Origin: Trebouxia sp. TZW2008
Lineage: Eukaryota > Chlorophyta > Trebouxiophyceae > Trebouxiales > Trebouxiaceae
Direction: 5' to 3'
Assembly: GCA_002118135.1 (NCBI GenBank)
Contig: BDIU01000039.1
Span: 124,001-188,000, forward strand
DNA: 64,000 nt
Below, one piece after another: positions 31,927 through 45,100 of the stretch. Position numbers and translations under genes: made by a program. Each line of letters opens with the position of its first letter. Position 1 is the first letter of the stretch. The notes below the pieces were generated by a model, which ran no database searches, had not been told where the DNA came from, and saw nothing but the letters and a program-made list of their open reading frames with translations.

Positions 31927-34900
31927 ATGGAGACGATATATATGGCTGTGTTCTTTGTATCGGCAGTTGCTGCGGCAGCTTTAGAGGGGACCCGCAAGTC
32001 AGAAACGGGTTCTGCCGTCGGGAACCGCGATTTTTTGAAGTTCAGAAACAACTATGTCCTGGTGTACGCCCTCATGATGGGTAAGGCGATCTGTGCCTAC
32101 CTTCAGCACACATGCAGCTTGCACAGCAATCTCTTGCCTTGAACAAGTCGCGCACGAAGTTCAACCTACCTGGCATGCAGCTGGAGACTGGCTTCAAGGG
32201 CCCTTTGTATATGCCTTGTACCAACACTACAATTTTGACCGGGCAGCAATTGGCCAGTTATTCATTGCTGGCTTTGGTTCCTCCATGATCATTGGAACTC
32301 TAGTTGGTAGCTTAGCAGATCGCAAGTAAGTAGACAACCGAGTTGCATGCACCATAATGAGCTGACAAAGTCCATACTTTTACACATGCGACAACTGTGA
32401 GCTCTTGCGTCAGCAGCGCGCCTCGTGAGTTTGAAGGTGCTTTGTTGTGCAGTGGAAGGAAAAAGGCAGCTCTGACGTACGTAGCAACCTATGTGTTTGG
32501 GTGTCTGACCAAGCACTGGAACCACTTTCAGATTCTGCTCATCGGGAGAGTGTTTTGTGGTGTTGCAACATCTTTGCTGTATTCAGCATTCGAGTCCTGG
32601 CTGGTGGCTGAGCATTTCAAGGTGACATACTTGTTCTGTCTGCCGCATCTGCATATCAGTGGCTAATGCAGGGAATTACAAGGCCATGCGTCGTGCCTGT
32701 GGCTGTGTTGTCATGTCCATGCTGTGACGCATCAGGAACACATGATGAACTTGGCAGATTGGAAGTACAACTGGCTTATGGTAGAGAGCGCTTGGACAGA
32801 CAGTCACAATGTGGCAGCGTCCTTGCATTATCTGCATAGCTGTGATGTAGGCTCCAGCTGCACTGTTATGCAGGTTTTGCTTGCAAATCCTGCCAAGGTC
32901 TTTTGGGATCATAAGTCCATGCTTTGCAAGCGACCTTCATCAATCAACACATACAGCCCAACTTTTGGATTGCTTGGAACAAGCAGACATATACAAATCC
33001 CTGATTTGCTCACTTACCGTAAGGTCTGCTTGCAGAGGGGCTATGAAGCTAACTGGCTAGGAGGCACTTTCTCAAAAGCCGTCTTTCTGGGCAATGGCCT
33101 TGTTGCCATTGTGGCAGGGTTGTTGGGACATGCCCTGGTGGAAATCTTCCACCTGGGTCCTGTCTCTCCATTTGATGCAGCCTCCATAGTGCTGCTGATT
33201 GGCGGAGCCTACATAGCTGCAACCTGGACTGAGAACTATGGAGACACAGCTGATAAGGCGCCCTTCCATGTCAGCCTGGTCAATGCTGGCAAGACTATCT
33301 GGGAAGGTACAACCATTGCTGATCAGAAGCCTTGTTACAAGTTCTGCTGTAAGCTGCCAGTGAATGTCTGATTGCTGGCAACACCATCTGGGAACTACAG
33401 CCGTTGCTCATAAGAAGTGACGTCACAAACACTGCTTTGAGCTGGAAGTATTGTCTGCTTGGATATCATGATCTGCTTCCTTGTCAAACACTTGTGTGCT
33501 CAGCAATGCATGCCAGCCCATGTGTCAAAGAAGGTGATCACGCAGTGTAAAAGCATTTGCAGCCAATTGCTTGTGATGTGCAGACCATTTTTGCACAGCA
33601 CAGCTTGGTGATGAGTCATGCACTCCTCCTAGCTTGCTTGCTGTTCTTGACTTCAGCTTGTATGCTGCAGATCCCAGAGTGGGTTTGCTTGGAGCAATGC
33701 AGTCGCTGTTTGAGGGCAGCATGTACACCTTTGTGTTTCTGTGGACCCCAGCACTCAGCCCAGATGGAGAGCATCTGCCGCATGGCATGATCTTTGCCTG
33801 CTTCATGGTGTCTTCAATGGCTGGCAGTGCATTGGCTGGCCGCCTGCTGTCACAGGGCTCAGGGTAAGATGCTGCACATGATCCCAACTTACAGTCATTG
33901 TTTGAGAGCAGCGTGTACACCTTTTTGTGTCTGTGGACACCAACCCTCAGCCCAGATGGAGAGCACCTGCCGCATGGCATGATCTGTGCCTGCTTCATGG
34001 CGCCCTCAATGGCTGGCAGCGCGTTGGCTGGCCGTTCGTTATCACAGGGCTCAGGGTCACATGCTGCCAGCACATGTTCATAATTTCAATGAGTTCAGAT
34101 TGAATTGAGTCATGCTAGGAATATATGCTCCCTGTAGATCATGTCTTTAGTGCTTGACCATGATTTAGGACCATGTGCCGTACAGAATGTTGCACATTGT
34201 CATAAGGCAGTTGTTGTTCTGAGCTGATTGACCATCTTACTGCACAATATCCCTTCACTGAACTTGAAAGCTGTTTAGCAAGTCTCTTTGCTGCATTACC
34301 ATTTGGTCATCAGGAAAGCTGGCTCACAGCATGGCAATCAGCTGTTTTGTTTGTTGCAGATACAACCCAGAGCGGCATATGCAGTCAGTTTTTGCAGTGT
34401 CTGTCTTCACCTTATGTGTACTGGTGGCATCATCATCTACACCAAAGCAGAAAGAGCAGCTCTCTTGATTCCAGGGTTTTGTTGGTTGCAGGTACAAGCC
34501 TGAGCGATACATGCAGACGGTGTTTGCAGTGTCTGCCTTCACCCTGTGTGTGCCAGTGGCGTACCATCTGCACCGCAGCAGTGAGAGCAGCTCTCTTGAC
34601 CCAAACGCCCCAGGTATGCACAGCATTCCCCTTTGTGTCATGATGCCTTCAAAGCAAACACAGCTGGAGACTAATGCCTCAAATGCCCAGTAGGTCAGCA
34701 CGTGCCCAGATGAAAGACGTTGCAGCAGGCTTGACTATTGTTGCTGTTGCACGGTGTGTCCATGTTTGGTCTCTGAGAACGCTGATGTTGTCTGCGCTGC
34801 AGGCATCAATCTGGCAGGCAAGGTGCAGCTGTTGGCCTTCTGTGTCTTTCATGCCTGTGTTGGGCTGTTCTGGCCCAGCATGATCATCATGCATAGACAA

Positions 34901-35687
34901 TGTTTGGGGTGATGAGATTTGACATACTGGGTGCTGCTGCAGGCATCAACCTGGCAGGCAAGGTGCAGCTGCTGGCCTTCTGTGTGTTTGAGGCCTGTGT
35001 CGGGCTGTTCTGGCCGAGCATGATGAAGATGCGAAGCCAATACGTGCCAGAGGAGAGCAGATCCACCATCATCAACTTCTTCAGGATACCACTCAACATG
35101 TTTGTGTGCATTATGCTATACAATGTAAGGCTTCACACTCTCTGTCTCTATGCTGAGCACCTGCATGCGCTTGCCTTTTACAATGAGGTGTTCTTCTCTG
35201 AGATCCACAGTGTTTAGAGCACTACGGCAAGACATAAGCAATGCTACAAGACACTCAGGGTCCATCGCAGCTGGTCCTGATGCGTCCCATCACATTTAGC
35301 AATGCTGCATGCAAGGATGTTGTCTTCTTCATCAATTTTTTTGACATGCCACAGTTCACCATGCCTCGTTGTTTGCACTGTGTGTCTGCCTTGTGTTGCT
35401 GACTCCGCACTGTACTTGTGCAACTGCTGTACAAAGCGGCTGCTTTGTCTCTGGGTTGTGACTGCATGATGTCAACGTGCAATTTGGTCACAGTGCTTTG
35501 CTGTCTGCAGACAAGCGCACTTCCTCTTGCGGCTATGTTCGGCATGTGTGCCGTCTTCTTGGTGGCCTGTGCAGCATGCCAGAGGCGCCTGGCAATGATT
35601 GTGGAAGTCGAAGACAAGCAGAATCAGCTCAGCGGCGCTGATGTGAATCTTCTGAGCACAGCCAAGAAATCTGCTCTTGATGTTTGA
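31927..35687 (+). CDS. MFS transporter, MFSD5 / molybdate transporter MOT2-like
   Basis: Membrane transporter of the MOT2/MFSD5 family, some members of which carry molybdate. Eight exons give 470 residues, close to the family length: 31927-32080, 32181-32325, 32453-32621, 33036-33306, 33671-33863, 34492-34613, 34943-35124, 35511-35687. Family landmarks include DWLQGPFVYALYQHY, GQLFIAGFGSSM, the loop motif GSLADRNGRKKA, SAFESWLVAEHF, ANWLGGTFSKAVFLGNGLVA and SPDGEHLPHGMIF. The first about 30 residues are hydrophobic, as in the family. Exons 4, 5, 6 and 7 each have a tandem echo in the next or previous intron. The fold is certain; molybdate as substrate is inferred. Confidence 0.92.
33362..33415 (+). 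repeat. Echo of MFS exon 4 donor end
   Basis: ATTGCTGGCAA.AC.ATCTGGGAA and the following ACAGCCGTTGCT..AAGAAG repeat the end of exon 4 and the start of its intron, about 85 bp downstream. Confidence 0.7.
33876..34066 (+). repeat. Near-complete echo of MFS exon 5
   Basis: Repeats about 170 bp of exon 5 at a 192-bp period, with an acceptor (TTACAG) before 33893 and a GTCACA donor after. The frame is open over about 60 codons (SPDGEHLPHGMI retained). Its phase does not fit: it can neither replace nor follow exon 5 in frame. Confidence 0.85.
34346..34478 (+). repeat. Echo of MFS exon 6
   Basis: A copy with acceptor and start at 34360, 132 bp before the functional exon at 34492. It encodes YNPERHMQSVFAVSVFTLCV against YKPERYMQTVFAVSAFTLCV, then shifts frame and stops. 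Confidence 0.85.
34790..34905 (+). repeat. Echo of MFS exon 7 acceptor end
   Basis: Starts at 34802, 141 bp before exon 7 (34943). It keeps a CTGCAG acceptor and encodes GINLAGKVQLLAFCVF before decaying. A faint echo of the exon 7 3' half is visible at about 35315-35362. Confidence 0.85.
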
Positions 35688-36320
35688 TCTGCCTTTCTTT
35701 TTATCAAACACTCGGGCATTGATATTGGCAGAAGATGTTGCAGAACTTTCGAAAACAGTTTCTGAGATGTGTCAACCTATTGACTGGGTAGCTAGGTAGA
35801 TGGCAGCAAACTTTATCTTTTGACTTGAAGTCCGTGTCTTTCTTTCCTTATCTGTTCCGAGTTTCGAGCCTTTGAGGGTTGTGTGTTCCCCAGGTGCCAC
35901 GGATTCTGCCAATCTGGTGCCCAAGTGAAAGTGAACCTCTGCTAGAATAAAGGTCAAGACAGCTCAGCAGAAGGTGCTGCTATGCACTGCAAGGTCAAGA
36001 AAATCGGTATCGTCTTTCAGCAGCATCACGGTGTCATGTCAGCTGAAGTTATATGAAGGCCTTGCAAAAGAGAATTCAAAAGCCTACATGCCATCTCCAA
36101 TTTGCATAAATTTGAATACAAAATTTAACTGTTCCGGATCTACTGCAGATTCGCTGCACTGTAGCAATGCAACAACTTATTCTGAGGCGATACTTGGCCT
36201 TCAATTGCGCAGTGGTGCTATATTTTGCACGCTAAACAATCAGTATGCAATTGCACCAACAGCGTACATGCACCACTCGTCAGCATGCAAGTACACTTGT
36301 TTCTGAACGACTTTTTGTGC
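35688..36320. other. Convergent intergenic region MFS / SCS-alpha
   Basis: 3' flanks of two convergent genes. I see no gene here. Confidence 0.45.
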
Positions 36321-39300
36321 CTACGCTAGGCCTCGCTCTTTCATAACTTTCTTCATGATGGCGCCCATCTGTGCTGGAGATCTGCTGATTGTGACACCTG
36401 CTGATTCCAAGGCCTTGATCTTATCTGTTGCTGTACCTTTGCCACCAGCGATGATGGCTCCTGCATGACCCATTCGCCTTCCTGGTGGCGCTGTCAATCC
36501 TGCATTGCATTACACAGCTCATGTCTAGCATTAAATCAAATGCACTCGTCCACTGCACAATGTGCAATGCCTATAGACACATAACGGAGCATACTGTCCT
36601 TAATACAATGCATAGCGCAGATCAAAGTACAGATAGTAAGCTGCGACGTCATCAAGGCTTGAGGCAAATTGCGTTCTGCATGTCAAGCAGTGCTAGATAC
36701 TAGCATATGGGCTGACATGTTGAGCAGCAAAGTGAGGAGAGCGCATGTTAATGATCAATGCCGTATTGAATGATCGACCTGGAATAGTGTTGTGAGGCAA
36801 ACATTGCTGAAAACATGATTGGCAACGCAGACATACCTGCAATGAATGAGACAACTGGCTTGTCTGTCCCTGACTGCTTGATGAAGTCAGCAGCTTCTTC
36901 TTCTGCTGTGCCTCCAATCTCACCAATCATGATGATGCCCTCTGTCTGCAACACCACTGCGTTGGTGGGAACTCAGCAAGGCCATGACATTGTTAACATC
37001 AAGACGAAGGAGAAGAAGAAGATTTCTACATGCTTTAGCCAATCATCTGCTGCCATCCCTCTGAACACAGCTTTGGGCAGTCATGCTCATCACCAGACAC
37101 AACACAGCCAAAGCGATGTTTCACATAATGGCCCTTGGACAGAATTGTTTGGAAGCGGATTTTTGCTTCTGTACGCACCTAGCTGGATCATAGAAGCTCA
37201 CTAACGCATGTTAGTGATGATAGTGATGATGATGATGATGATCCATGCCACCCTAAGCAGCTCACAGCCGGCAACTACAGGATTGCTGGAGTGTATCAAA
37301 GAGTGACTTCCTGGCTGACTGAGCAAGGGAGCAGAATTCACTGCCTCACTGTGCACCTGATGCATGCAAGCCGTTGCCATCAAGTACCCTTTAGTCAAAG
37401 AGAAGTCACACCTCTGGCCATAATGAACTTTGCACGGACGGAGGCATGAAGTTCTCTTGAACTGCAGGGGTTTTGTTGGCATACCCTAGGCAGCTTACGT
37501 GCAGCAACTGCATTGCTGAGGTCCTTTAAACAGTGACTTCATGGCTGAGTGAGCGAACTCACTACCTTACTGTGCACCTGATGCATGCAAGCCGTTGCCA
37601 TCAACGCCCCTTCAGTCAATGGAAAGTCTACAACTCTGGCCAAGGAATGAGCTGTCCTTGGACTGAGGAGTGCACGCTCCTTTGACTGAAAGCAACGGAA
37701 TGGCATGGGCTTGCATGCGAAATCAGAAAGTGCAGCCCAGGCTTCTGTCTGTCCTCAAAGGCCAGATGTCATGCTGTGCCGTGCTGCGCCGTGCTTCGCT
37801 GTGCTATGCTGTGCTATGCTGTGCTGTGCCATGCCGTTTAGTGTCGTGGCATGCTGTGCTGGGTAGTCCCTTTACAGTGCAGAGCAGCGGAGCGCAGTGC
37901 ATTGCACCACTATCATTGGTGCCAAAAGAACTGAGCTTGTGACATCCTGGAGACGTCATGCAAGCAGTGCAGCACCATCAATAGTGCGGAAAGACACCAG
38001 TGCCACAAACAGGAATTAACATCAGGAAAGAATGATGCAGGCCCCATTTACCTGAGGGTCCTTGACAAAGCGCTGCAAGCAGTCCACAAAGTTGGTGCCG
38101 TTGAAGGGGTCCCCGCCAATTCCCACCACGGTACTCTGCCCTAGCCCCTCCTCAGTGGTCTGATACACTGCCTGCGCACACATGGCCTGGCATTGTCTTT
38201 TCATGTCCTGCCGGCACAGGTCGTTTGTCCAGTTGGATCAGTATACCAATCGACCAGTCAGTTGGCCATTCAACATGTGCTGTCGCAGGGACACAGGGAC
38301 CCAACAGGGGGATCAGGAAGACAATGTCAGAGTGAATGGGTTGTGTACATGCATGTGCTGTTCAGCCAGATGCCTACCTCGTATGTCAAGGTGCCTGATC
38401 TGGATACTACGCCAATCTTGCCTGGAGTGTGAATGTACCCCTGCAATCAACAAGTTGTCTGATTACAAGAGCAGACGTATTGGGCCTGATTCTATGTACA
38501 AGACACAGTTGTTGAGTTTTGTCAGCTTGCATACTTATCAGACATCATGCAGACCAAGTGCAAGCCACCAATTTTAATGAATGATTCAATGCACATATGT
38601 CAAGGTGCATGCTGAGAACGGTGTGTGATTTGGCAAAATTTGGAGCCAGCATGTCTGTAGAGACAATGGTGTTGAAAGCATGTGCTGGTGCAACAATGCG
38701 TAATTGGAGCATGACTGAGAATGTTGCTGATCAAAGAATAAGCAGAGACAGCAATCGCAACTGCATATGTGGAGCAAAACTTACAGGCATGATTCCAATT
38801 TTGCTCTCTCCAGGTTTTATGATGCCTGGACAGTTAGGCCCTATCAAGCGACTGTCAGTCTGCTCTTTTAGGCGCCGCTTGATCTTGACCATGTCATGTT
38901 GTGGAATTCCTTCACAAAGGAGGAATTGAATCATTCACAAAGCTGCTCAAACTCAGTTGAAACAATAGTTGGATTTTCACAAAGAGGGACTGCCAAGCAA
39001 GCAGACAGTAGCCCATGACATGCTTTAGCCAGCCTGAGAACTTTCAACAATATACCTATGCCATGTACGCACAATCTGCCATGATTGGGTGTCGGCAAAG
39101 AAAGTCGAGAAAGGAAATCGAACTTGAAGCCTAGGGAGATTGATGCCTTGTACTGATCGCTTTCTGTCTGAAAGTGACCACTTACCTTCTGTGATACAGA
39201 CAATCAGCTTCATCTCAGCATCCAAAGCCTCTTCTACAGCTTTCGCCGCAGCTGAAGGTGGAACATAAATGGCAGTTGCTGTACATCCAGTCTCTTGCTT

Positions 39301-40202
39301 TGCCTCCTTGACCGAGCCAAATATGGGCAAATTCAAATGTGTGCTTCCCGCCTTTTTGGGGTTGATGCCTCCAACCATCTTGGTGCCGTATTTGATAGCC
39401 TGTGAATGATTCAAGATGTTGCTCGCATGGAGGTTGCATACATGGTGTGAGACATGGCCTTGCTACCTCAAACATTCTGTGCTTCCAAACAACGTGTCAG
39501 TGTGTGCGAACACATCTTACATGCATGCATTGCAACAGCATAAGCTCTGTCTGTGGGATGTGATCAAGGTGCTGAGTGTGTGCCGCTGCTGCATGGGCAC
39601 ATGGCAAAGTGTGCTGAAGAGTATGTATGCATGAATGGAGTGATGTTGTGGCGAAATGCATGCGTCGACAACCACCCACAACTGATGATATATGTGATGC
39701 GCAATGTATGACCTGTTCTGTGTGGAAAGTGCCATTCTTTCCGGTCATGCCTTGACAGATGACCTTGGTGTTGCCATCTAGAAAGACCGCTGGCTCAGCC
39801 TGCAAGCACACAGCCAGCTTTGCATGCTGCACGCATCATCATGTGCTTCAGTCTGCCATCAATACCATCAGTTGTTGGTACGTCTGCAGCATTTATAGTG
39901 CCAGGAGGACCCCAGTGAACACAGAGCTTCCTGTGGCGTGAGTGCATATGTGGACGCTCGCGTTCAGGTCAAAATTGCTGGGACTGTCAGCACAAGGGTG
40001 CTGTGATGCTTATAGATGCACATGCAGATTACCTGCGCTGCAAAGCTCCTGCTTTGTTGCGTCAAACCCGATGCTGCAGATCGCTCGGCGTTTCGCAATG
40101 TCCTGCATTTCGAAATTGCAAATCAGTTATTCGGCATCGTGCGCAGTCGCTAAGCAGATGTGCCCCAGTGCATCACCTGGCCAATAACGCCAGCCTGTTC
40201 AT
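36321..40202 (-). CDS. Succinyl-CoA ligase alpha subunit, mitochondrial
   Basis: TCA-cycle enzyme subunit that makes ATP or GTP from succinyl-CoA, working with a beta subunit not in this window. Nine exons give 330 residues: 40177-40202, 40033-40102, 39713-39799, 39186-39399, 38785-38909, 38378-38440, 38052-38171, 36837-36945, 36321-36499. The first 32 residues ([20 protein letters not shown], then QQSRSFAAQ) form a clear mitochondrial transit peptide. The CoA-binding part has [19 protein letters not shown] and [12 protein letters not shown]. Later come [25 protein letters not shown] and [12 protein letters not shown]. The phosphorylated His lies in [10 protein letters not shown] (about residue 283). 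Length and motifs are complete. Divergent from the thioredoxin y gene. Intron 7 is long and contains its own tandem duplication. Confidence 0.96.
37285..37690. repeat. Tandem duplication inside SCS-alpha intron 7
   Basis: Two units about 230 bp apart share GTGACTTC.TGGCTGA, then CACTGTGCACCTGATGCATG and CCGTTGCCATCAA. No exon sequence is included, so intron-only segments can also duplicate. Confidence 0.8.
37770..37862. repeat. GTGCT/ATGCT pentamer microsatellite
   Basis: Degenerate pentamer run TGTGCTATGCTGTGCTATGC with interruptions, in SCS-alpha intron 7. Confidence 0.85.
38590..38615 (-). repeat. Short echo of SCS-alpha exon 6 donor end
   Basis: GCACCTTGACATATG on the minus strand repeats the exon 6 end (GCACCTTGACATACGAG), upstream of the functional exon. 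Confidence 0.5.
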
Positions 40203-40662
40203 GCTGGGCCCTGCCCGGGAAAAGCGCGATCACCTCAATGCGGCTGATGAACGTTCGGCAATATTCTTGTCGAGATCGTCGGGATCGCGCTCCGAGGTTT
40301 TTGTCAGCATTCAGTTGACAAACATGCCAAGCTTGATTTGGCAAGTGCATTTGAGCTGCTGCCATCTTTCCGGTCAACCTGCTCCGGTTCATGCACACTT
40401 CGCTCATTGCGCCTGCTTATCTGACGCGGGAACTTGTCATTCTGAGCTTCCTGCTTTGCCCGTGGAAGTTTTGAGACGCAACCTACCGAGCTCAAGCGCA
40501 GCACTCAGACAGACCCGGTACCACACGGTCTCCTTGTCCGAAGCTAACGCCGGCTTCATTTCGAGCTGTCTGCCTGCGCACCGCCTCGTGTGACGGATCG
40601 AAATGCTGAGCCAACTTGGAGGCTCGAAAAGCTCTGCACTCACTATGATCCCAGCGCAGCGG
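40203..40662. promoter_or_regulatory. Shared 5' region of SCS-alpha and thioredoxin y
   Basis: 460 bp between divergent ATGs, clearly richer in CG dinucleotides than the introns around it. It probably holds both promoters. I cannot define individual elements. Confidence 0.45.
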
Positions 40663-41708
40663 ATGCAGTCGAGCGCACATCTGCAGCACAGCTGCAGACG
40701 CACGATGCGTCACAGACTGCAGCAAAATGGTTCGCAAAGGTAGTTGCATGGCACAGCAAACACGTACATCGATGGTGCATGCCAGCATTCTTTCCTCCCA
40801 TACAGCAAACTGATCTCTGCAGCAAGGACACACCAACCTCTGGGTCTAACAGTTGTGTTTTGCTTCAGGGCCGCGTGGGCTGCACTAGGCTGCACGCTTC
40901 CCTGCAAAGGCTTGCGCTTGAACACAGTCATCAGACACGCCCAGAAGCAACAGTTTGCCAGCTTTGATGATATGGTGCAAAACAGCGAATTGCCTGTTCT
41001 AGTGGACTTTCATGCCACATGGTGTGGCCCCTGTCAAATAATGTCTAACATTTTGTCGGTAAGCAAAATGCAGATGATTTGAATTCTTGTGTGGCTTTGA
41101 TGTTCGTGCTGTGAAGAACGGCTGCATCACTCAGTCAATGTGATTGCGCCACTTTGATCTGCTAAAACATGTTGATGTCGGGGTTTCAACAATAACCAAG
41201 CAACACAGCTGAGACTAGTGCTTGGTTGCAAGTACAACAAAGGTGCCATGTGACTAAAGGGCTGGATTGTGACTGCAGAACTTGTCAAAACAGATGGGAG
41301 ACAAAATCAAGATAGTGAAGATTGACACAGACAAGTATCCCAAAATTGCCACCCGGTACAGCATACAGGTAGCACCTCGCGTCTGTGAGCTGTGCTAGCA
41401 TACAACACCATATCAAAATATGCAGTGCACTGGAACAATTGCATGCAGCGTACAGGTAGCACCATACATTGTACATGCTGTGCTAGCATGCACTACCATA
41501 TCAAAACATGCATTGCATGGGCGCCACTCTACATCAAAGGATGATTGCATATGTTTCTGTGCTGCAGGCGCTTCCAACACTGCTGGTCTTCAAAGATGGC
41601 AAGCAGGCAGACCGGATTGAGGGCAATGACGCTGGCAGAATGTTGATGAATGGTCAACTATTGACCGATAGACTACAATACTTGCTGTTCTCAAAAGCTA
41701 CCCCCTGA
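40663..41708 (+). CDS. Thioredoxin y, plastid
   Basis: Small dithiol reductase of the plastid, in plants a donor to peroxiredoxin Q and methionine sulfoxide reductase. Four exons give 165 residues: 40663-40739, 40869-41058, 41279-41368, 41568-41708. The N-terminal about 45 residues are basic and hydroxylated, as in a transit peptide ([17 protein letters not shown]). [20 protein letters not shown] leads to the active site WCGPC at about 77-81. [17 protein letters not shown] and [12 protein letters not shown] follow, with the cis-Pro in place. Start chosen as the first ATG in frame with a phase-2 donor. y-type rather than x-type is judged from the [16 protein letters not shown] context. Confidence 0.9.
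41440..41520 (+). repeat. Echo of Trx y exon 3 donor end and intron start
   Basis: GCGTACAGGTAGCACC at 41450 repeats GCATACAGGTAGCACC at 41361, followed by matching intron (GCTGTGCTAGCAT, CATATCAAAA). Period about 90 bp. The copied donor GTAGCA is intact. Confidence 0.8.
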
Positions 41709-42111
41709 TGCTCACTATAATGTAGCTTGTTCAGCTTGTTTTCGTAGTATGGTGTTTGCAGTCTCAAACATCGGTCCATAGAACTGTGGTTGCTGCATGA
41801 TGGGCATCAAACGCCATGCTTGAACAGCCCGCAAGCAGATCAGCAGCAAATACTGTTGCACCAGCTTGCAGATGTATGTGCAGACACGCCATTGTAGCGC
41901 ACATCAAACATGTTTGAGATGAGACGTAATGCCAGACAACTATTGTGTCCGCTATCTATTTCATATTGCATAAGGCTAAGGCGTTTTCTGTTTGTAAACA
42001 TGCAAGGCAGATTGTCAGGCTGATATCAGTGCATGAGCAAGTATCCAAATCGAGTCAAGAGACGTCACAAGCATGCACCATCCAATGAAAGAGGCAAAAA
42101 GTCAAGCAATG
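41709..42111. other. Convergent intergenic region Trx y / bromodomain gene
   Basis: 3' flanks of two convergent genes. A TGTAA word lies near 41994. I see no gene. Confidence 0.45.
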
Positions 42112-45100
42112 TCAACCAGTGGTGTTGCGCCGCATCAGCTTTCTAGTGTCCTTTCTGTTGCTGTCTTGGCGTGTAATGGTGCCACTTGCACCCCTGGGGG
42201 GCCGACCAGAGAGCCCCCCTGGGGTCGAACCCCTGGGAGTGCTGCTGTTACGCCCATTTCTGGTTGCACTCTTGCCATATGAAGGCTTAGCGCCTTCAGC
42301 ATTTGCTGGCCTCGGAGATAGTGTCAGTCCCAGCTGTGGCAATGCAGTAGTGCCCTTTGCAAGTTCTGCATCTGCAGTTACATCACTAGCAGCAGCAGCA
42401 GCAGTGGTTGCTGCCTGCCCATTTGACATGAGCCGTTCATGCAGTGCTCCATCCTGTTGCAGTTGGGTTGCATCAAACATCTGACCATCTGTGGCTTGCG
42501 GCTGCTGCTCTTGCACCTGCTGGGCAGCTGCTGGTGAGACTACAGCAGCCTGCTGGGTGGCAGCTGGCGCAGCTGCTGATGAGTCAGTCCTGACAGCTAG
42601 TACTGCAGCTGGGTCCATTGCAACAGAAGGGAATGGGGGCGGCGGAATTACTGCAGCTGCCACATTTATGTTCTTGATGCCTGGAGGCGGCATGCTGTCC
42701 AATCTGACTGGAGGCTTTGGGGGCTTGGGTTTGCTGCCTGAAGCATTACGAGCTGCCCTCTGTGCGCCTCCCCCTACACAGCAAGCAGAGAGTCAACAAT
42801 GCAAGCGGCTGGGGAAAGTATTGGAGGCACCAGTCTGTTGCTGCACGCTCCTAGCAGGGGTGCAGAAACTAGCAATTGCAGTCCTGTCCCGTTCTGAATC
42901 CTTAACCAAACCTGATGGGCTGGATTTCTTTCCTGTCTAGGCAAGTGACTTGCAATAACAAGAGCAATTACACGGCTACAACTCCTCTGACTATTATCAG
43001 CTGGATAGATGGTGCACAGACATAACCGATGAGCCGCTGAGCACAAACAGAGCTTTGGGCCAAACTGCACTGGCAGTAGCATCATGGTACAAAACTCGTG
43101 ATAGCAAACATCAAGGAGTAAAAGTGTAAAAGTCACTCACCAGCAAAGCTATTGAACCTCTGCTGCTCTTCAGCTTCCAGCGCCACATGCCGCGCTGCAA
43201 AAGCTTCATCAGAGGTGTCCTCATCGCTGCTGCTTTCTAGCATACCATCAGCAGAAGCTGCACTGCCAGGCGTAGCTCGCACCAAATCCTTCAGGTCTGC
43301 ATCAGTCTCTGAGATGCCTGTGCACACCAAAACACACACTGAGATGCACAATATGACATATTGTGACTGTTGTGTGTTGTTATTGACTCACGATGATATG
43401 GGACAGTAGGAAGAAGGTGTACATGAAATTGCATGCAGATGTCAAAGTTGACATACGACTGTTTGCATTGTCCTGCTGCTAGGCCTGGCAAATCAAGGGG
43501 CAATTGAGACTGACAGCAGGGCAGAGGTAACACAAGCATGGACTTTGCTAAGCCATGTATAGGACTGACTCTGCTCAAGAATCAAGTCCAACAGGCTGGG
43601 CTTTGCAAATGGCTCAATAGCCCTTTGCCTCACTTCTGTGCAGCTGAGGTGCAAGCCAGTTGCAAGCTACATCAACACGCAAAGCGTGACAAGGTGCTTA
43701 CTTGTGCCTGAGCGGATGAGTTCCACAGCACGCAGCCTCCTGGTGAGCTCTTCTTCAGACAGCTGCCGCACCCCTGGCACCGTAATGCACACCTTCTGCA
43801 CATCATCAATCAATAATTCAGCATACAGTTTTGACAACCTTAATGCTTTTCCAGACAGCTGCTGCACTCCTGGGAGTGAGATGCACACTTCCTGCATGCC
43901 ATGCATCAGCACTTCAGTACGCAGTCTTCACAACTGTGCTCCAATCAAGCACAAACACACAAGGTTGGCTCATTGTGGCAGGTCAACTTATGCAAAATGA
44001 GTAAGGCTTGAATGACGCACTGAGATTTTGTCATGCAACGTCAACTGCTGTGCATACTGAGGCTGCAGTGCTGCACCTATGGCATCTCCAGATTTGACTT
44101 GAATGTTGCACAAGTGTGAACGGCTCAGTTCGCCCTCTGTGCTTTCATTGCTCAGACCCATGTAGAAGTCAAGTCAAAAGCGCAGAAACTGTCAACAGCA
44201 AACAGACTGCTGAGAACTGTTTAGACGTAGGAGAGCGAGCCAGCACACAAGTTGAAGCAGGGCTTTCATCTTTGATAGCCACAGCTTTGGTAGAAGAGAA
44301 GAGCTAGTACAAAAGGAAAGCACACCCAGGGAAATGTTGATTGCACAGGTACTTGTGAGATGATAATTGAAGCCGAATGAAACCCAGACTTGCAAATCCC
44401 AATGCTTTCACTGCTTCCGAGTCTGTAGGCTAATGCAACATGCAGCCATGGCAGATTCAAGTTCACTGACACTGTCTTGACTGAATGCATGATTGGCATT
44501 TCCCTGCCAAGCACAGAGGCAGGCGCGTCTGACTGACAGCTGGCAGGTTTGTCATCAACATGTATGTAATCTTTCTTAAAGAACACACGCAACCCATTTT
44601 GATCAAGGGAGAGCTGGCAGGTTGGTCACAGACAGTGATCAGCACTGCCACACAAACAGGGAGCAAAACCTGATTTCAGGAAAGCTAGCAGTCTTGACAT
44701 GAATAATGGTCAAAGCTGGCGACCAGAGTAAGAGCAGTTTCATCCAAATTGAAGGAAAGCTGGCAGCTTTCTCATTGAAATCTGTTTGTCGTTGAGCAAG
44801 TATCACAGCTGTTATGCAGAACGCAAGCAGATGCATCTGATCATGGCTGACAAATGTGTGCAACTCACTGCAGGCCTCTGTACCTGGAGCTGCCACCGCT
44901 TTGGCATGGCATGTGTCACCACAAGATGCCATGCATTGCTGCAAAGCAGCAGGCCAGACCATGTTGTGGTGACAGAGGGCACGCCAAAGATGCAGCATCC
45001 CCACATGACTGGCCTCCAGTATTGCAAACAAAGCCTTCAGTCATGGTGGATGCAATTGCACCGACAATGCCTTGACTGAACTCGTGATTGGCAATTCCTG

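Noticed and set aside
32724..33371. 215-residue plus-strand frame as a single MFS exon
   Set aside because: Only 33036-33306 matches the transporter family, and a clear acceptor and donor bound it; the flanks are intron.
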